DNA of 64,000 nt from Chloroflexota bacterium (GTDB taxonomy: Bacteria; Chloroflexota; Anaerolineae; Anaerolineales; Villigracilaceae), in contig JACRBJ010000092.1 in the NCBI GenBank assembly GCA_016234555.1, positions 1 to 64,000 on the forward strand. Reading direction: 5' to 3'. The notes under the pieces are model-generated. The model was given only the letters and a program-made list of their open reading frames with translations, was not told the DNA's origin and did not search any database. Below are positions 9,401 through 17,962 of this stretch, piece after piece; position 1 is the first letter of the stretch; every line of letters starts with the position of its first letter. Position numbers and translations under genes: made by a program.

Positions 9401-9536
9401 GGTATTGCAATTATATAAGAATAATCCTTCCATTTCCCGTTGGTTATAATGATTTAATCCAGGATCTCTTATCGCGTATTGGAATTATAGATAATGACAC
9501 ATCGGCAATTTTCTGCCTATGAAAGAGGAAATGTAC

Positions 9537-10607
9537 ATGAAAAAAGCTCTTCCCATCTTACTGCTGCTTGCCATGCTCCTTCAGGCTTGCAGCGAAACCA
9601 CCGCAACACCCCTGCCGGCTACGGCGGCTTCTGTTGCCACGGCGGGCGAAACCGTACCGTCGCCGGATGTGGCACCCTTGACTCAGCCGACGCCAACGCT
9701 TCAAGCTGTGATCGAACCCGTCAACCATGTCATGATCCCGTCCACCGGAACGAGTGATCGCGCCACCGCCCACGATAACGAAAACTCGCTGTTCTACGAT
9801 ACGAAGAAGGTCAAAACAGGCGACGAGTTTTACAAGAACCGTTTCGAGCGCCCCTTTACCTCGGTTGACATGGCGTACCTGCCCGATTTGGACATCGTGA
9901 ATTTTTCGATCACCAGCGATGTAAACTTCTTCTACGTCAATATCTCGATGGTCGGACCTGACCCTGCCACACAGTCCCTGACGGGTTACTACGGCGTCGA
10001 GATCGACCGCAACGCGGACGGGCGCGCCGAGGTGTTGTTGACAACGCGCCCCGCATATTCCACCGGGTTCACCGCCGATAATGTCGCCGTCTACCTGGAT
10101 GTCAACGGCGACGTGGGCGGGGACGTCATCAACCGCCCGGACGACTTTCCCTCCAATGGCTTCGAAACCACCGTCTTTGACTTGAGCCAGGGCATTTATC
10201 CCGAAGGCAACTCCGACCTAGCATGGGTGCGCCAGACCACAGACGGCACCCTGCCTGCAGTCGAAATTGCCTTTGCAAGGTCGATGTTCAAGGACGGCGC
10301 GGAAGCTTTCATGTGGAGCGTGCTTTCCAGCGACGCCGCCATCGATCCTGCGCGCCTGTATTATAACGACTCCTTCACCCCGGAGCAGGCTGGCGCGGCG
10401 AACACCGACGACCCCAACTACCCGATCAAGGAACTTGCCGCCCTGGATAACACCTGCCGCGTTCCTTTGGGTTTCCAGGCCGTTGGTACCGAGCCGCTCG
10501 GCTGTTTTGTCAAGGGCGGAGAGACTGAGGCGAAAGCCACACCACTGGCTGATGGACCTGACTCCACCTGCGGACAGTTTGCAACGCTTTGCGTGGGTGT
10601 GAAATAG
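9537..10607 (+). CDS. Secreted lipoprotein of unknown function
   Basis: 356 residues. The signal peptide MKKALPILLLLAMLLQAC ends in a lipobox, followed by a Thr/Pro/Ala-rich linker and a folded domain of about 280 residues rich in Asp, Asn and Tyr (segments such as YYGVEIDRNADGRAEVLL and YLDVNGDVGGDV resemble calcium-binding or beta-sandwich repeats). I do not recognise the family. The start at 9537 follows GAAAGAGGA at good spacing; an in-frame ATG 18 bases upstream is less well placed. It is divergent from the polytopic membrane protein and ends at an intrinsic terminator. Confidence 0.75.
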   Translation: MKKALPILLLLAMLLQACSETTATPLPATAASVATAGETVPSPDVAPLTQPTPTLQAVIEPVNHVMIPSTGTSDRATAHDNENSLFYDTKKVKTGDEFYKNRFERPFTSVDMAYLPDLDIVNFSITSDVNFFYVNISMVGPDPATQSLTGYYGVEIDRNADGRAEVLLTTRPAYSTGFTADNVAVYLDVNGDVGGDVINRPDDFPSNGFETTVFDLSQGIYPEGNSDLAWVRQTTDGTLPAVEIAFARSMFKDGAEAFMWSVLSSDAAIDPARLYYNDSFTPEQAGAANTDDPNYPIKELAALDNTCRVPLGFQAVGTEPLGCFVKGGETEAKATPLADGPDSTCGQFATLCVGVK

Positions 10608-10624
10608 CCCGATGAAATCAAACG

Positions 10625-10656
10625 AAAAGCCTGGCGAAAACTCGTCAGGCTTTTTT
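10625..10656. terminator. Intrinsic terminator between convergent genes
   Basis: A stem AGCCTG / CAGGCT with an A-run on the left and six T residues on the right lies after the lipoprotein stop. Its right arm overlaps the last codons and stop of the opposing MtaA-like gene. Confidence 0.8.
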
Positions 10657-11640
10657 CATGGATTGGATGTTTTGGATTGGGGTTTGGACGATGAGATCGC
10701 AGCCAGGCCAGACCGCATCCACGCCCGCCTTTTTCGCGCTGACAGTTGCTTCAGCGACTTTGGCTTCGTCTCCCTGATAGAGAGTCTGGGCGGGGTCGAG
10801 GTTCCCAAACAGCAGGGTATTCTTGAGAGCCAGCCGCGCCGCCGCGAGATCAACCGTCTGATCGATGGAGACGGCATCCGCGCCAGTCCGCGCCAGCAGG
10901 GACAGGGAACTCGTCACATTGCCGCAGATCGAAAGCACACGCGGCTTGGGCAGCATTTCGATCAATAACTTTTCAGCGGGCAGGACGAATTGCTCATATT
11001 TCGCTGGACCGATAAAAGCGGGTGAACCGCCCATGTCGTGGATGGTGACGAAGTCCGCGCCCGCGTCTCGGTAGTCCACACCGACCTGCGCCAGCAGGGA
11101 AACCAAATGCTCAAGGGCTTCTGTCACGGCGGCGGGCTCCTTCTTCATTTCGATGAACATTCTGCCCGCCTCGACCACCAGCAAGAGCAGGGTGTACGGA
11201 CCGGGAATTATGCCGCTGATGACTACATCATTTCCCACATCCTCTTTCAACAGCTTGATTGCTTCACAGACCAGTTTGATTCTTCCCTGCTTCATTATCT
11301 TTGCGGGTTCGAGCGTTTCAGGCGTAATCTCCCTGACAGACTTGAACGCGGCTTTCCTCACCAGTGGAAACTCGAACTCCATGTCTTCGCGAAAGTTGAT
11401 CTCCGCGCCCAACGCCTCAGCTTCCACGTACATATCCAGCGGCAGGGAGGCGGAGGGCAGTCCACTTAATTTGAAAGTGCTCGTCGCCGCCTTCGCCATT
11501 TTTCGCGCATCCTTGTGGACTTCGTGAAAGACCAGCCCCTCGCTTTGCAATCCTTCAGCCGTGACGTGAATCAACCCGCTGAACGCGGGCGGAGAATCAA
11601 CCTTTTTGCCAGACAACAAATCGAGAATTTTTTGGCGCAT
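10645..11640 (-). CDS. Uroporphyrinogen decarboxylase-family methyltransferase (MtaA/MtbA-like)
   Basis: 331 residues of the UroD/MtaA fold. MtaA/MtbA enzymes are zinc methyltransferases that move a methyl group between a corrinoid protein and a thiol acceptor such as coenzyme M; bacterial homologues often use other acceptors. Two candidate zinc cysteines are present, in LSICGNVT and in WPGCDLIVQTP. The usual His two residues before the first Cys is Ser here, so one ligand differs from the archaeal enzymes. It is the last gene of a minus-strand set with a homocysteine-methyltransferase-like gene and a corrinoid activator, which supports methyl transfer rather than haem synthesis. Confidence 0.8.
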   Translation of the reverse strand: MRQKILDLLSGKKVDSPPAFSGLIHVTAEGLQSEGLVFHEVHKDARKMAKAATSTFKLSGLPSASLPLDMYVEAEALGAEINFREDMEFEFPLVRKAAFKSVREITPETLEPAKIMKQGRIKLVCEAIKLLKEDVGNDVVISGIIPGPYTLLLLVVEAGRMFIEMKKEPAAVTEALEHLVSLLAQVGVDYRDAGADFVTIHDMGGSPAFIGPAKYEQFVLPAEKLLIEMLPKPRVLSICGNVTSSLSLLARTGADAVSIDQTVDLAAARLALKNTLLFGNLDPAQTLYQGDEAKVAEATVSAKKAGVDAVWPGCDLIVQTPIQNIQSMKKA

Positions 11641-11651
11641 GATTTAACCAT

Positions 11652-11678
11652 GTAGGGGCGGGGTCATCCCGCCCCTAC
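11652..11678. repeat. Perfect 11-bp inverted repeat
   Basis: GTAGGGGCGGG and its exact complement flank a five-base loop, between the MtaA-like and methyltransferase genes. No T-run follows on either strand, so it looks like a dispersed palindromic element rather than a terminator. In the mRNA it would form a strong hairpin inside the operon. Confidence 0.8.
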
Positions 11679-11684
11679 GATATA

Positions 11685-12572
11685 TTATTTCACCGCTTTC
11701 GCAATTGCCGCCACATGTTCAGGGGTCGAGCCGCAGCAGCCGCCGACGATCTTTGCGCCGAGGACGATGTATTTCTTTGCGAAATTCGCCATGTCGTCGG
11801 GAGTCATGTCGTAGATGGCTTGTTCGGTCTGGATGTCCATGTGCGGGACGCCCGCGTTGGGCTTTGCCCAGATGGGGAAGTTCGGCACGGTGTTGGCATA
11901 TTCGGTGACGATGGTTTCCATATTATCGAGTGTGGTGCCGCAGTTCGCTCCGACGACGGTTGCGCCCATCTGGGTGTAGCGCTTCATCACGTCCTTCGGC
12001 TTGACGCCCATCATCGAGCGGGTACCGCGGTCGTAACTGAATGAAACCACAATCGGCAGGTCGGTGACAGAACGCGCACCCTCGAATGCGGCAGTGGTTT
12101 CTTCAAAGGCGAACATGGTTTCGATGACCAGCAGATCGGCGCCGCCTTCGGCGAGGGCTTTCGCCTGCTCCGCAAACGTCGCCTTGACCTCGTCAGCTTC
12201 GAGCGGACCGTAGGGCTTGATCAACCCGCCGACAGGTCCCATCGAACCGCCAACCAGCACGTCGCTTCGTCCCGCCGCCGCAGCCGCCTTGCGGACAAGT
12301 TCCACCGCTTTCATGTTCAGTTCAGGAGCGCGATCCTGATATTTTGAATCCTTCATCCTCATGCGTGTGCCGCCGAAGGTGCAGGTCAGGACGATGTCCG
12401 AGCCTGCCTTGACGAACCTGCCTTCGAGTTCCATCAAAATTTCGGGGTTGTCAATGATGAGGTCTTCGGGAGCCTGCCCCGCCTTCAGCCCCATCTTTTG
12501 CAGGTTGGAGCCAGTCGCCCCGTCCGAAACGAGAATTTCGCCTGCGTTGAGTCTTTCCAAGAATTTGTTCAT
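11685..12572 (-). CDS. Homocysteine S-methyltransferase family protein
   Basis: 295 residues of the betaine-homocysteine/MetH N-terminal TIM-barrel family. It begins LNAGEILVSDGATGSNLQ, and the zinc-binding cysteines are visible in VGANCGTT and in the C-terminal GGCCGSTPEH. Such proteins transfer a methyl group to or from a thiol or a corrinoid. It is too short to be a complete cobalamin-dependent methionine synthase. The start MNKFLERL follows AAGGAGAGCAGG; an in-frame upstream start lies in a repeat. The neighbours (corrinoid activator upstream, MtaA-like downstream) suggest a corrinoid-dependent C1 pathway. Confidence 0.87.
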   Translation of the reverse strand: MNKFLERLNAGEILVSDGATGSNLQKMGLKAGQAPEDLIIDNPEILMELEGRFVKAGSDIVLTCTFGGTRMRMKDSKYQDRAPELNMKAVELVRKAAAAAGRSDVLVGGSMGPVGGLIKPYGPLEADEVKATFAEQAKALAEGGADLLVIETMFAFEETTAAFEGARSVTDLPIVVSFSYDRGTRSMMGVKPKDVMKRYTQMGATVVGANCGTTLDNMETIVTEYANTVPNFPIWAKPNAGVPHMDIQTEQAIYDMTPDDMANFAKKYIVLGAKIVGGCCGSTPEHVAAIAKAVK

Positions 12573-12590
12573 CCTGCTCTCCTTTTTATC

Positions 12591-12655
12591 ACCACAAAGT
12601 GTCACAAAGGGACACGAAGGTTTTTCTTTGTGACACTTCGTGTCCTTTGTAGTTG
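12591..12655. repeat. Imperfect inverted repeat of the CACAAAG type
   Basis: The arms at 12593-12609 (CACAAAGTGTCACAAAG) and 12626-12642 are nearly perfect complements, separated by a short spacer, between the corrinoid activator and methyltransferase genes. Related degenerate copies occur at 29753-29788 and 55557-55602. Confidence 0.75.
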
Positions 12656-12657
12656 TG

Positions 12658-14763
12658 CTATTTTACAAACTTCTTCGCCATCGGGTCCTTTTCCCGATTT
12701 GGAATCAAATGCGCGATATGCTCGAAGGGTTCGCTCATGTGCGGGAAACTGGTTGCCAGCATGAACTGGTTTTGAAACTCGGGGTCGGTGGGCAGTTCGA
12801 AACGTTCCACCTTGCGGGCAACGGAATCAATCTCGTTGCGCTTCTCCAGATTCAGCAGGGCAATGCGCGCGCCGTCGCCAGCGGCGTTGCCGACTGCGTA
12901 GACCTTGTCCAACTCGCAGTCGGGGATCAACCCGATGAGCATGGCTTTTTCCTTGTCGATGTAACTGCCGAAGCCGCCAGCCAGGATGATTTTATCAGGA
13001 GATTGCAGATTGGCGCGTTTGAGCAGCGTCCGCGCGGCGACGAACAGCGCCGCCTTCGCCAGTTGAATCTGGCGGACATCCTGCTGGGTCATCGGGATAT
13101 CGCGCCCGATGCTGGTCTCGTCCGACCAGGCGATGACGTACTCCCAGCCGTTCGGTCCCTGTCGCAGACGGTTGGTCTCCAGTTTGGTTTTGAACTTGCC
13201 GCGAGAGTCCACGATGCCTGCACGGAATAACTCCGCCACACCGTCGATGATTGCCGATCCGCAAATCCCTTTGACATGTCCTCGGAATCGTTCGTGATCA
13301 TTGTGCCAGCCTTCCACACCGATGACCTTGTATCGCGGTTCCAGTGTATTCTCGTCAATCTCGATGCGTTCAATTGCGCCCGGCGCAGCACGCATTCCGT
13401 ACTCGACGTGAGCGCCTTCGAGGGCGGGTCCCGTTGGCGTGGATGTGCATAGCAGCCGTTTGCGATTTCCAAGCACCAGTTCGGCGTTCGTGCCGATGTC
13501 GATCAACAGCCAGTTTTCATCCTGCTTGTGGGGTTCCTCCGCCAGAATCATGCCACTGGTGTCTGCACCGACAAAGGAAGCGATGGTCGGCAGGACGTGA
13601 ATGTTGGCCGATGGACTGATGTGCAATCCCAACTCACGCGCCTTCACATCCACCGATTTGTGGATCGTCGGCACAAACGGCGCAAGTCCCAGATGCTTTG
13701 GATATAGATTCAACAGCAGGTGATGCATGGTCGAATTGCCAACCAAAACCATTTCCAGAATGTCTTCCAGACTGATTTGCTGACTCGCTGAATCGCCTGA
13801 CTCGCTGACTCCTTCACTCGCTAAATCCGCTGATTCGCTGATTCGCTTGTTCGCCGTCTTCACCGCCTGTTTCAACAACTTGTTCAGCGTGCCGATGATG
13901 GCTTTGTGCAACTTCTCCAGCCCGTCGGGATGTTCGATGGTGTACTGGATGCGAGACATCACATCTTCGCCATACACGATTTGCGGATTCATCTCGGATT
14001 CCGCAGCGACGATTTCACCCGTCCTCAAATTGCACAGGTACAAGGCGACAGTCGTCGAGCCGATGTCCACCGCCGCGCCGTAGCTGTCTTCATGATAGCC
14101 AGGCTGAACCTGCACCACTTCCTTATCCTGCCAGACCGAAACGGTAACCTCCCACTTCGCCTCGCGCAGGGTGGATGAAAGCGTTCGCAGGCAGGCATAA
14201 TCAATCGTGAAATCTGACCAGCGCGGAAGATTTTCCTCACCAGCGCGGATAAGCGACATGGATGCTTCCAGCCCCTTGGCGAGACGTTCCCAATCCGCGA
14301 TTGGACGCTCCAAATTGGGCGGAGTCATCATTACCAGATATTTTCGAATGGACGGCTTGATCTCGATCTCGCGCTCGGTTGCGCTCTTGCGGACGATCTG
14401 CTTGTTGCCGCGACTCTCTTCGGGGACGTTGATCAGCACGTCACCGCGCACCTTGCATTGACAGGAAAGTCGTACCTGTCCGACCTCCCAGCCTTTGTCT
14501 TTGAGCAGTTTGGGACGGCGTTTGAAGTAGTCGGCTTCGACGGAAGTGACAGGAGTTAAGTTCTCGCGCCTGGAATCAATGTTGTACTTCTCGAAGCGAC
14601 CTTCTTCAATTAAAACAATGCACTTGCCGCAAGTTCCGTTCTCGGCGCAAATGGATTCGATGTCCACGCCCAGATCGCGTGCGGCAAAACGGACAGACTT
14701 GTCCTCTTCCACCTGTCCACGGCGACCAGAGGGCTGCAAAATAATGTTGTGTTTATTTGTCAT
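12658..14763 (-). CDS. Reductive activator of corrinoid proteins (RACo-type ASKHA protein)
   Basis: 701 residues. The N-terminal plant-type [2Fe-2S] domain shows the C-X5-C-X2-C motif at Cys39, Cys45 and Cys48 with a fourth Cys near residue 100 (LSCQCKV). A linker and an ASKHA-type ATPase domain follow (GAAVDIGSTTVALYL, LVGNSTMHHLLL, LIDIGTNAELVLG, AGGFGSYIDKEKA). RACo proteins use ATP and a low-potential electron to return inactive Co(II) corrinoid to Co(I). The start MTNKHNIIL at 14763 is the most plausible; the frame extends upstream into a palindromic repeat. Residues about 303-330 come from a simple-sequence repeat at 13773-13854 and look like an insertion in a loop. Confidence 0.9.
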   Translation of the reverse strand: MTNKHNIILQPSGRRGQVEEDKSVRFAARDLGVDIESICAENGTCGKCIVLIEEGRFEKYNIDSRRENLTPVTSVEADYFKRRPKLLKDKGWEVGQVRLSCQCKVRGDVLINVPEESRGNKQIVRKSATEREIEIKPSIRKYLVMMTPPNLERPIADWERLAKGLEASMSLIRAGEENLPRWSDFTIDYACLRTLSSTLREAKWEVTVSVWQDKEVVQVQPGYHEDSYGAAVDIGSTTVALYLCNLRTGEIVAAESEMNPQIVYGEDVMSRIQYTIEHPDGLEKLHKAIIGTLNKLLKQAVKTANKRISESADLASEGVSESGDSASQQISLEDILEMVLVGNSTMHHLLLNLYPKHLGLAPFVPTIHKSVDVKARELGLHISPSANIHVLPTIASFVGADTSGMILAEEPHKQDENWLLIDIGTNAELVLGNRKRLLCTSTPTGPALEGAHVEYGMRAAPGAIERIEIDENTLEPRYKVIGVEGWHNDHERFRGHVKGICGSAIIDGVAELFRAGIVDSRGKFKTKLETNRLRQGPNGWEYVIAWSDETSIGRDIPMTQQDVRQIQLAKAALFVAARTLLKRANLQSPDKIILAGGFGSYIDKEKAMLIGLIPDCELDKVYAVGNAAGDGARIALLNLEKRNEIDSVARKVERFELPTDPEFQNQFMLATSFPHMSEPFEHIAHLIPNREKDPMAKKFVK
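13773..13854. repeat. Simple-sequence repeat inside the RACo coding region
   Basis: About eight degenerate copies of a roughly ten-base unit related to GACTCGCTGA / GATTCGCTGA occur in tandem. On the minus strand they encode a Ser/Glu/Ala-rich loop (ISESADLASEGVSESGDSAS). The reading frame is kept open across the array. Confidence 0.8.
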
Positions 14764-14779
14764 GTTTTTGGTGTTGACC

Positions 14780-14820
14780 GTAGACCGTGGATGATAGACC
14801 ATCCTCCGTCCACGGTCTAT
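14780..14820. repeat. Inverted repeat (TAGACCGTGGA)
   Basis: Arms TAGACCGTGGA (14781-14791) and TCCACGGTCTA (14809-14819) are perfect complements around a 17-base spacer. It lies between the RACo start and the small gene upstream and resembles the other palindromic intergenic elements of this window. Confidence 0.75.
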
Positions 14821-14823
14821 CTT

Positions 14824-15108
14824 CTATTGTCCGCTCTTTCGAGGAATCTCGATCTTCGCAAACTCGGTTTCCAGTTCAGCAAGCACCGTATTGGCAACTT
14901 CTTCAGGGTCGCCGTCGCGTTCGATCCAATCACCGCGCTTGTATTGGGCGGCGTAATCGTCTGTCCCAGCCAGACCTGTTGCCATTGCAAAAGAATCAAT
15001 CGCGTTTTGGATTCTCTGCGAAAGTTGTTTCTTGACCGTCTTCCCATCGCCTTGCACCACGATGGAAGAGGGGATATGTTTCCAATAAAAGATTCGATAT
15101 TTGGTCAT
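14824..15108 (-). CDS. Small protein of the virulence-factor (PF13769-like) family
   Basis: 94 residues starting MTKYRIFYWKHIPSSIVVQ, with a conserved-looking ERDGDPEEVANTVLAELE segment. It resembles a small domain family annotated as virulence factor in Pfam, whose members often sit next to corrinoid metabolism genes; the name says little about function. It is the first gene of the minus-strand set leading into the RACo-type activator, 60 bases downstream, and is probably co-transcribed. Function is unknown. Confidence 0.7.
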   Translation of the reverse strand: MTKYRIFYWKHIPSSIVVQGDGKTVKKQLSQRIQNAIDSFAMATGLAGTDDYAAQYKRGDWIERDGDPEEVANTVLAELETEFAKIEIPRKSGQ

Positions 15109-15188
15109 GTTTACCTCGTAAATTTTAGTGGGGCGATTTTACGGGAGGATTGATATGGGGTCAATGCAGAAAACATTTTAAACGAAGA

Positions 15189-15215
15189 ACTTCGGATTTG
15201 TTAGGAATCCGAAGT
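15189..15215. other. Stem-loop downstream of iorB
   Basis: A perfect 10-bp inverted repeat (ACTTCGGATT / AATCCGAAGT) with a seven-base loop lies 35 bases after the iorB stop. The stretch after it on the minus strand is A/T-rich but not a clean T-run, so it may be a weak terminator or another palindromic element. Confidence 0.5.
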
Positions 15216-15249
15216 CCGGTTATTTTGGGGACATTCTACGTAATGTGGT

Positions 15250-17247
15250 CTATGGTTTTAAATCTGCCGGACGGATTGGAATATGTCGTACCCGCTTGCC
15301 AGTGGCTGCAAAAATAGCATTTGCCACTGCCGGGGCGATAGGGGGAACGCCCATTTCGCCGATACCGCTGGACTTGTTGTCACTTTCGATGATGTAAACC
15401 TCGATCAGCGGCATTTCATCCATTCGCAAGATAGGATACTCGTGGAAATTACTTTCTTGCATTTGGCCATTTTTGAGGACTGATTCAGCTTTCAAGGCTG
15501 CCGTCAGCCCAAAAACAATGCCGCCTTCCATTTGCGCAGCTACATTATCAGGGTTGACCACCTGCCCGCAGTCTACTGCGCAGACTACACGGTTCACACG
15601 TACATTGCCATTCTCGTCAACTGAAACTTCTGCCACATCGCAGACATGCGTTACACCGAAGGTGGCGTGGTAGGCGATGCCACGCCCCTGTCCAGCAGGT
15701 AGTGGTGTGCCCCAGCCTGCTTTTTCAGCTGCAAGCTCGATCACAGCCAGGGCGCGTTCATCTTTATAGAATTCCAGGCGTAGATCGAGCGGGTCGCGCT
15801 TCAACGCCACTGCCAGTTCATCGATGAAGCACTGCACGCCATAAGCCTGGGGAAAATTTTGCACCGAACGCCATGCCCCCTCAGGAACAAAAAAACCGCC
15901 CATGGTTCTTGGACCAGGAATAAATTTTTGATCAAGTGGATGTTCGAAATACTGCACACTCAAGGGTTGGTAAAAGTCATGTTGCAGGTCATCATCTCGC
16001 GTCCATACTACTTTAACTGGAGCGTTGATAGCCTTTGAAAGCTGCGCTGCCTCGACAGCGAAATCGGTCTGGTGACGACGGCCAAAGCCACCTCCGATCA
16101 GCGGCACATTGACAATCACTTTATCTGTTGAGAGTGCAGTAACCCTTGCAATGTCACTCTGCGCATCCTGTGGGCTTTGCGAGGGTGCCCATACTTCACA
16201 AATATCATCGTGATAGTAAGCCGTACAGTTCATTGGCTCCATGGTGGCATGCGCCTCATAAGGCATTGTGTAGACTGCGCTGAGAACCTTCGGGTTGGTC
16301 TTGTTTGATTTCGTCAATGACTTTACAGCCAGTGTTGTAAAATTTTCACTGCTCTTAGCATCATTCTTGCCTTCATCCCAGGTGACTTTCAACGCATTAC
16401 GGCCCTGAATGGCAGCCCAGGAATTTTGGGCAACCACCGCGATGCGGTCATCAAGTTCAATAACCTGCTTTACGCCAGGTACCGCTTTTGCCGCGCTGTC
16501 ATCGTAACTGGTGAATGTGCCGCCAAAGACCGGACAGCGCGCGATGGCGGCAAAGAACATGCCGGGCAGGCGTACATCCGAACCGAAGACTGCCTGACCG
16601 GTGACGATTTTCGGTGCATCCCAATGACCTAATCCAGTGCCGATGATATTGAACTGTTCTTTTTCCTTGAGTGTAACTTCCTCGGGTATTTCTAGTTTGG
16701 CGGCTGTTTCAACCAGACTGCCATAAGTAAGTTTCTGTTCGCCATCCGGATGGATTACCTTTCCAGAGGCAGTCCTGCATTGTGTGGCGTCCACTCCCCA
16801 AGTTTGGGCGGCGGCATTGACTAACATTTGGCGTGCCGTAGCGCCCGCACGGCGCACCGTGACGGAAGAGCCGGAAATACTTACACTTCCTCCAGTCACC
16901 TGGTCGCCGTATCTCGAATCGGCGGGAGCTTGCTCAATGCGGACGTTGGACCAATCTATATCCAATTCATCGGCGGCAAGCATGGCTAATGCAGTGCGAA
17001 TGCCTTGTCCCATTTCGGAACGGAAAGCGATTATGGTCAGGGTGCCATTTACATCCACTTTGAGGTAGATATTTGGCTCCCATGCAAACGGCGGCTCAGG
17101 CGTCGGCGTAGCAGGGACCTGGGTTGCAGTAACAGGTTGGGGCGTGGTGGGCGGCGCGCATCCATCCAGATAGACCGCAATCACCAGTCCGCCTGTGGTG
17201 ACAGCCATCAGCTTAAGAAAGTCGCGGCGATTGAGTTTTGTGTTCAT
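15250..17247 (-). CDS. Molybdopterin-binding subunit of a xanthine-dehydrogenase-family hydroxylase (IorB-like)
   Basis: 665 residues with a twin-arginine signal (LNRRDFLKLMAV) and a following Cys, so it is exported folded and may be lipid-anchored. Molybdopterin-binding segments of the isoquinoline 1-oxidoreductase beta type are present: GQGIRTALAMLAADEL, GGSVSISGSS, GGGFGRRHQTDFAVEAAQ and, near residue 634, GIGEMGVPPIAPAVANA with the expected catalytic Glu. The family oxidises N-heterocycles or aldehydes with water as oxygen donor. At 665 residues it is shorter than the usual 700-750. One base separates it from the iron-sulfur subunit. The substrate cannot be read from sequence; a sugar-derived aldehyde is conceivable from the operon context. 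Confidence 0.88.
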   Translation of the reverse strand: MNTKLNRRDFLKLMAVTTGGLVIAVYLDGCAPPTTPQPVTATQVPATPTPEPPFAWEPNIYLKVDVNGTLTIIAFRSEMGQGIRTALAMLAADELDIDWSNVRIEQAPADSRYGDQVTGGSVSISGSSVTVRRAGATARQMLVNAAAQTWGVDATQCRTASGKVIHPDGEQKLTYGSLVETAAKLEIPEEVTLKEKEQFNIIGTGLGHWDAPKIVTGQAVFGSDVRLPGMFFAAIARCPVFGGTFTSYDDSAAKAVPGVKQVIELDDRIAVVAQNSWAAIQGRNALKVTWDEGKNDAKSSENFTTLAVKSLTKSNKTNPKVLSAVYTMPYEAHATMEPMNCTAYYHDDICEVWAPSQSPQDAQSDIARVTALSTDKVIVNVPLIGGGFGRRHQTDFAVEAAQLSKAINAPVKVVWTRDDDLQHDFYQPLSVQYFEHPLDQKFIPGPRTMGGFFVPEGAWRSVQNFPQAYGVQCFIDELAVALKRDPLDLRLEFYKDERALAVIELAAEKAGWGTPLPAGQGRGIAYHATFGVTHVCDVAEVSVDENGNVRVNRVVCAVDCGQVVNPDNVAAQMEGGIVFGLTAALKAESVLKNGQMQESNFHEYPILRMDEMPLIEVYIIESDNKSSGIGEMGVPPIAPAVANAIFAATGKRVRHIPIRPADLKP

Positions 17248-17248
17248 C

Positions 17249-17707
17249 TCAAAACTCCCGCGCTACGCTGTGAATAGCCTTGCGGATGCGCTGATAAGTG
17301 CCGCAGCGACATAAGGTTCCGGACATGGCTTTGTCGATATCGGCGTCGCTGGGTTTGGGATTTTTTTCCAGCAAGGCGACGGCGTTCATGATCTGCCCAG
17401 GCTGGCAGTATCCGCACTGGCTGACATGTTCTGCCTGCCAGGCTTTTTGCAGCGGGTGACTGCCGTCTGCGGACAAGCCTTCGATGGTGGTGATGGTTTT
17501 TCCAGCCAAAGACGAAAGTGGAGTAACACATGAGCGGGTTGGCTCACCGTCGATCAGCACAGTGCAGGAACCGCACAGACCCATTCCACAACTGAATTTG
17601 GTTCCTGTCAGACCGATCAAATCACGCAACGCACATAACAGGGGCATCTGCGCTTCGGCCTCGACTGTATATGACTGACCATTGATTTGCAAATCAAAAG
17701 ATGGCAT
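17249..17707 (-). CDS. [2Fe-2S] subunit of the molybdenum hydroxylase (IorA-like)
   Basis: 152 residues, the normal length of the small electron-transfer subunit. The N-terminal plant-type ferredoxin cluster is in SCGMGLCGSCTVLIDGEP, and the second all-helical [2Fe-2S] domain has CGYCQPGQIMNAVALL and GTLCRCGTYQRI. It carries electrons from the molybdenum cofactor in the large subunit. It has no signal peptide of its own and would be carried out by the Tat signal of IorB. No cytochrome c acceptor subunit is encoded next to it. tatA lies 36 bases upstream. Confidence 0.93.
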   Translation of the reverse strand: MPSFDLQINGQSYTVEAEAQMPLLCALRDLIGLTGTKFSCGMGLCGSCTVLIDGEPTRSCVTPLSSLAGKTITTIEGLSADGSHPLQKAWQAEHVSQCGYCQPGQIMNAVALLEKNPKPSDADIDKAMSGTLCRCGTYQRIRKAIHSVAREF

Positions 17708-17743
17708 ACATTTACTCTCGAGATCAATGTGGTCTTAGCCGAT

Positions 17744-17923
17744 CTAATTTTTGTTCCCAGCTTCCAGTTCTTTTTCCTGGTCGGTCCCTTGCATTCCTTC
17801 ACGGAACGAACGAATACCGCTGCCAAGTTCACCGGCAATTTTCCCAATTCGCCCGACTCCGAAGAGCAGGAGAACGATTACCAAAATGACGATCAATTCT
17901 GTGGAACCTAATCGAAAGGGCAT
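17744..17923 (-). CDS. tatA: Sec-independent translocase protein TatA
   Basis: 59 residues reading MPFRLGSTELIVILVIVLLL, then FGVGRIGKIAGELGSGIRSF and a charged tail. The architecture is diagnostic for TatA: a short N-terminus, one membrane helix, the Phe-Gly hinge, then an amphipathic helix. TatA forms the pore of the twin-arginine pathway. AAGGAGAAAAAAAC precedes the ATG. The gene lies between the Tat-exported binding protein (39 bases upstream) and the iorA/iorB pair, so it is co-transcribed with proteins that need it. No tatC is in the window. Confidence 0.9.
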   Translation of the reverse strand: MPFRLGSTELIVILVIVLLLFGVGRIGKIAGELGSGIRSFREGMQGTDQEKELEAGNKN

Positions 17924-17962
17924 GTTTTTTTCTCCTTATAAATATGATATGGTTGACACTAT

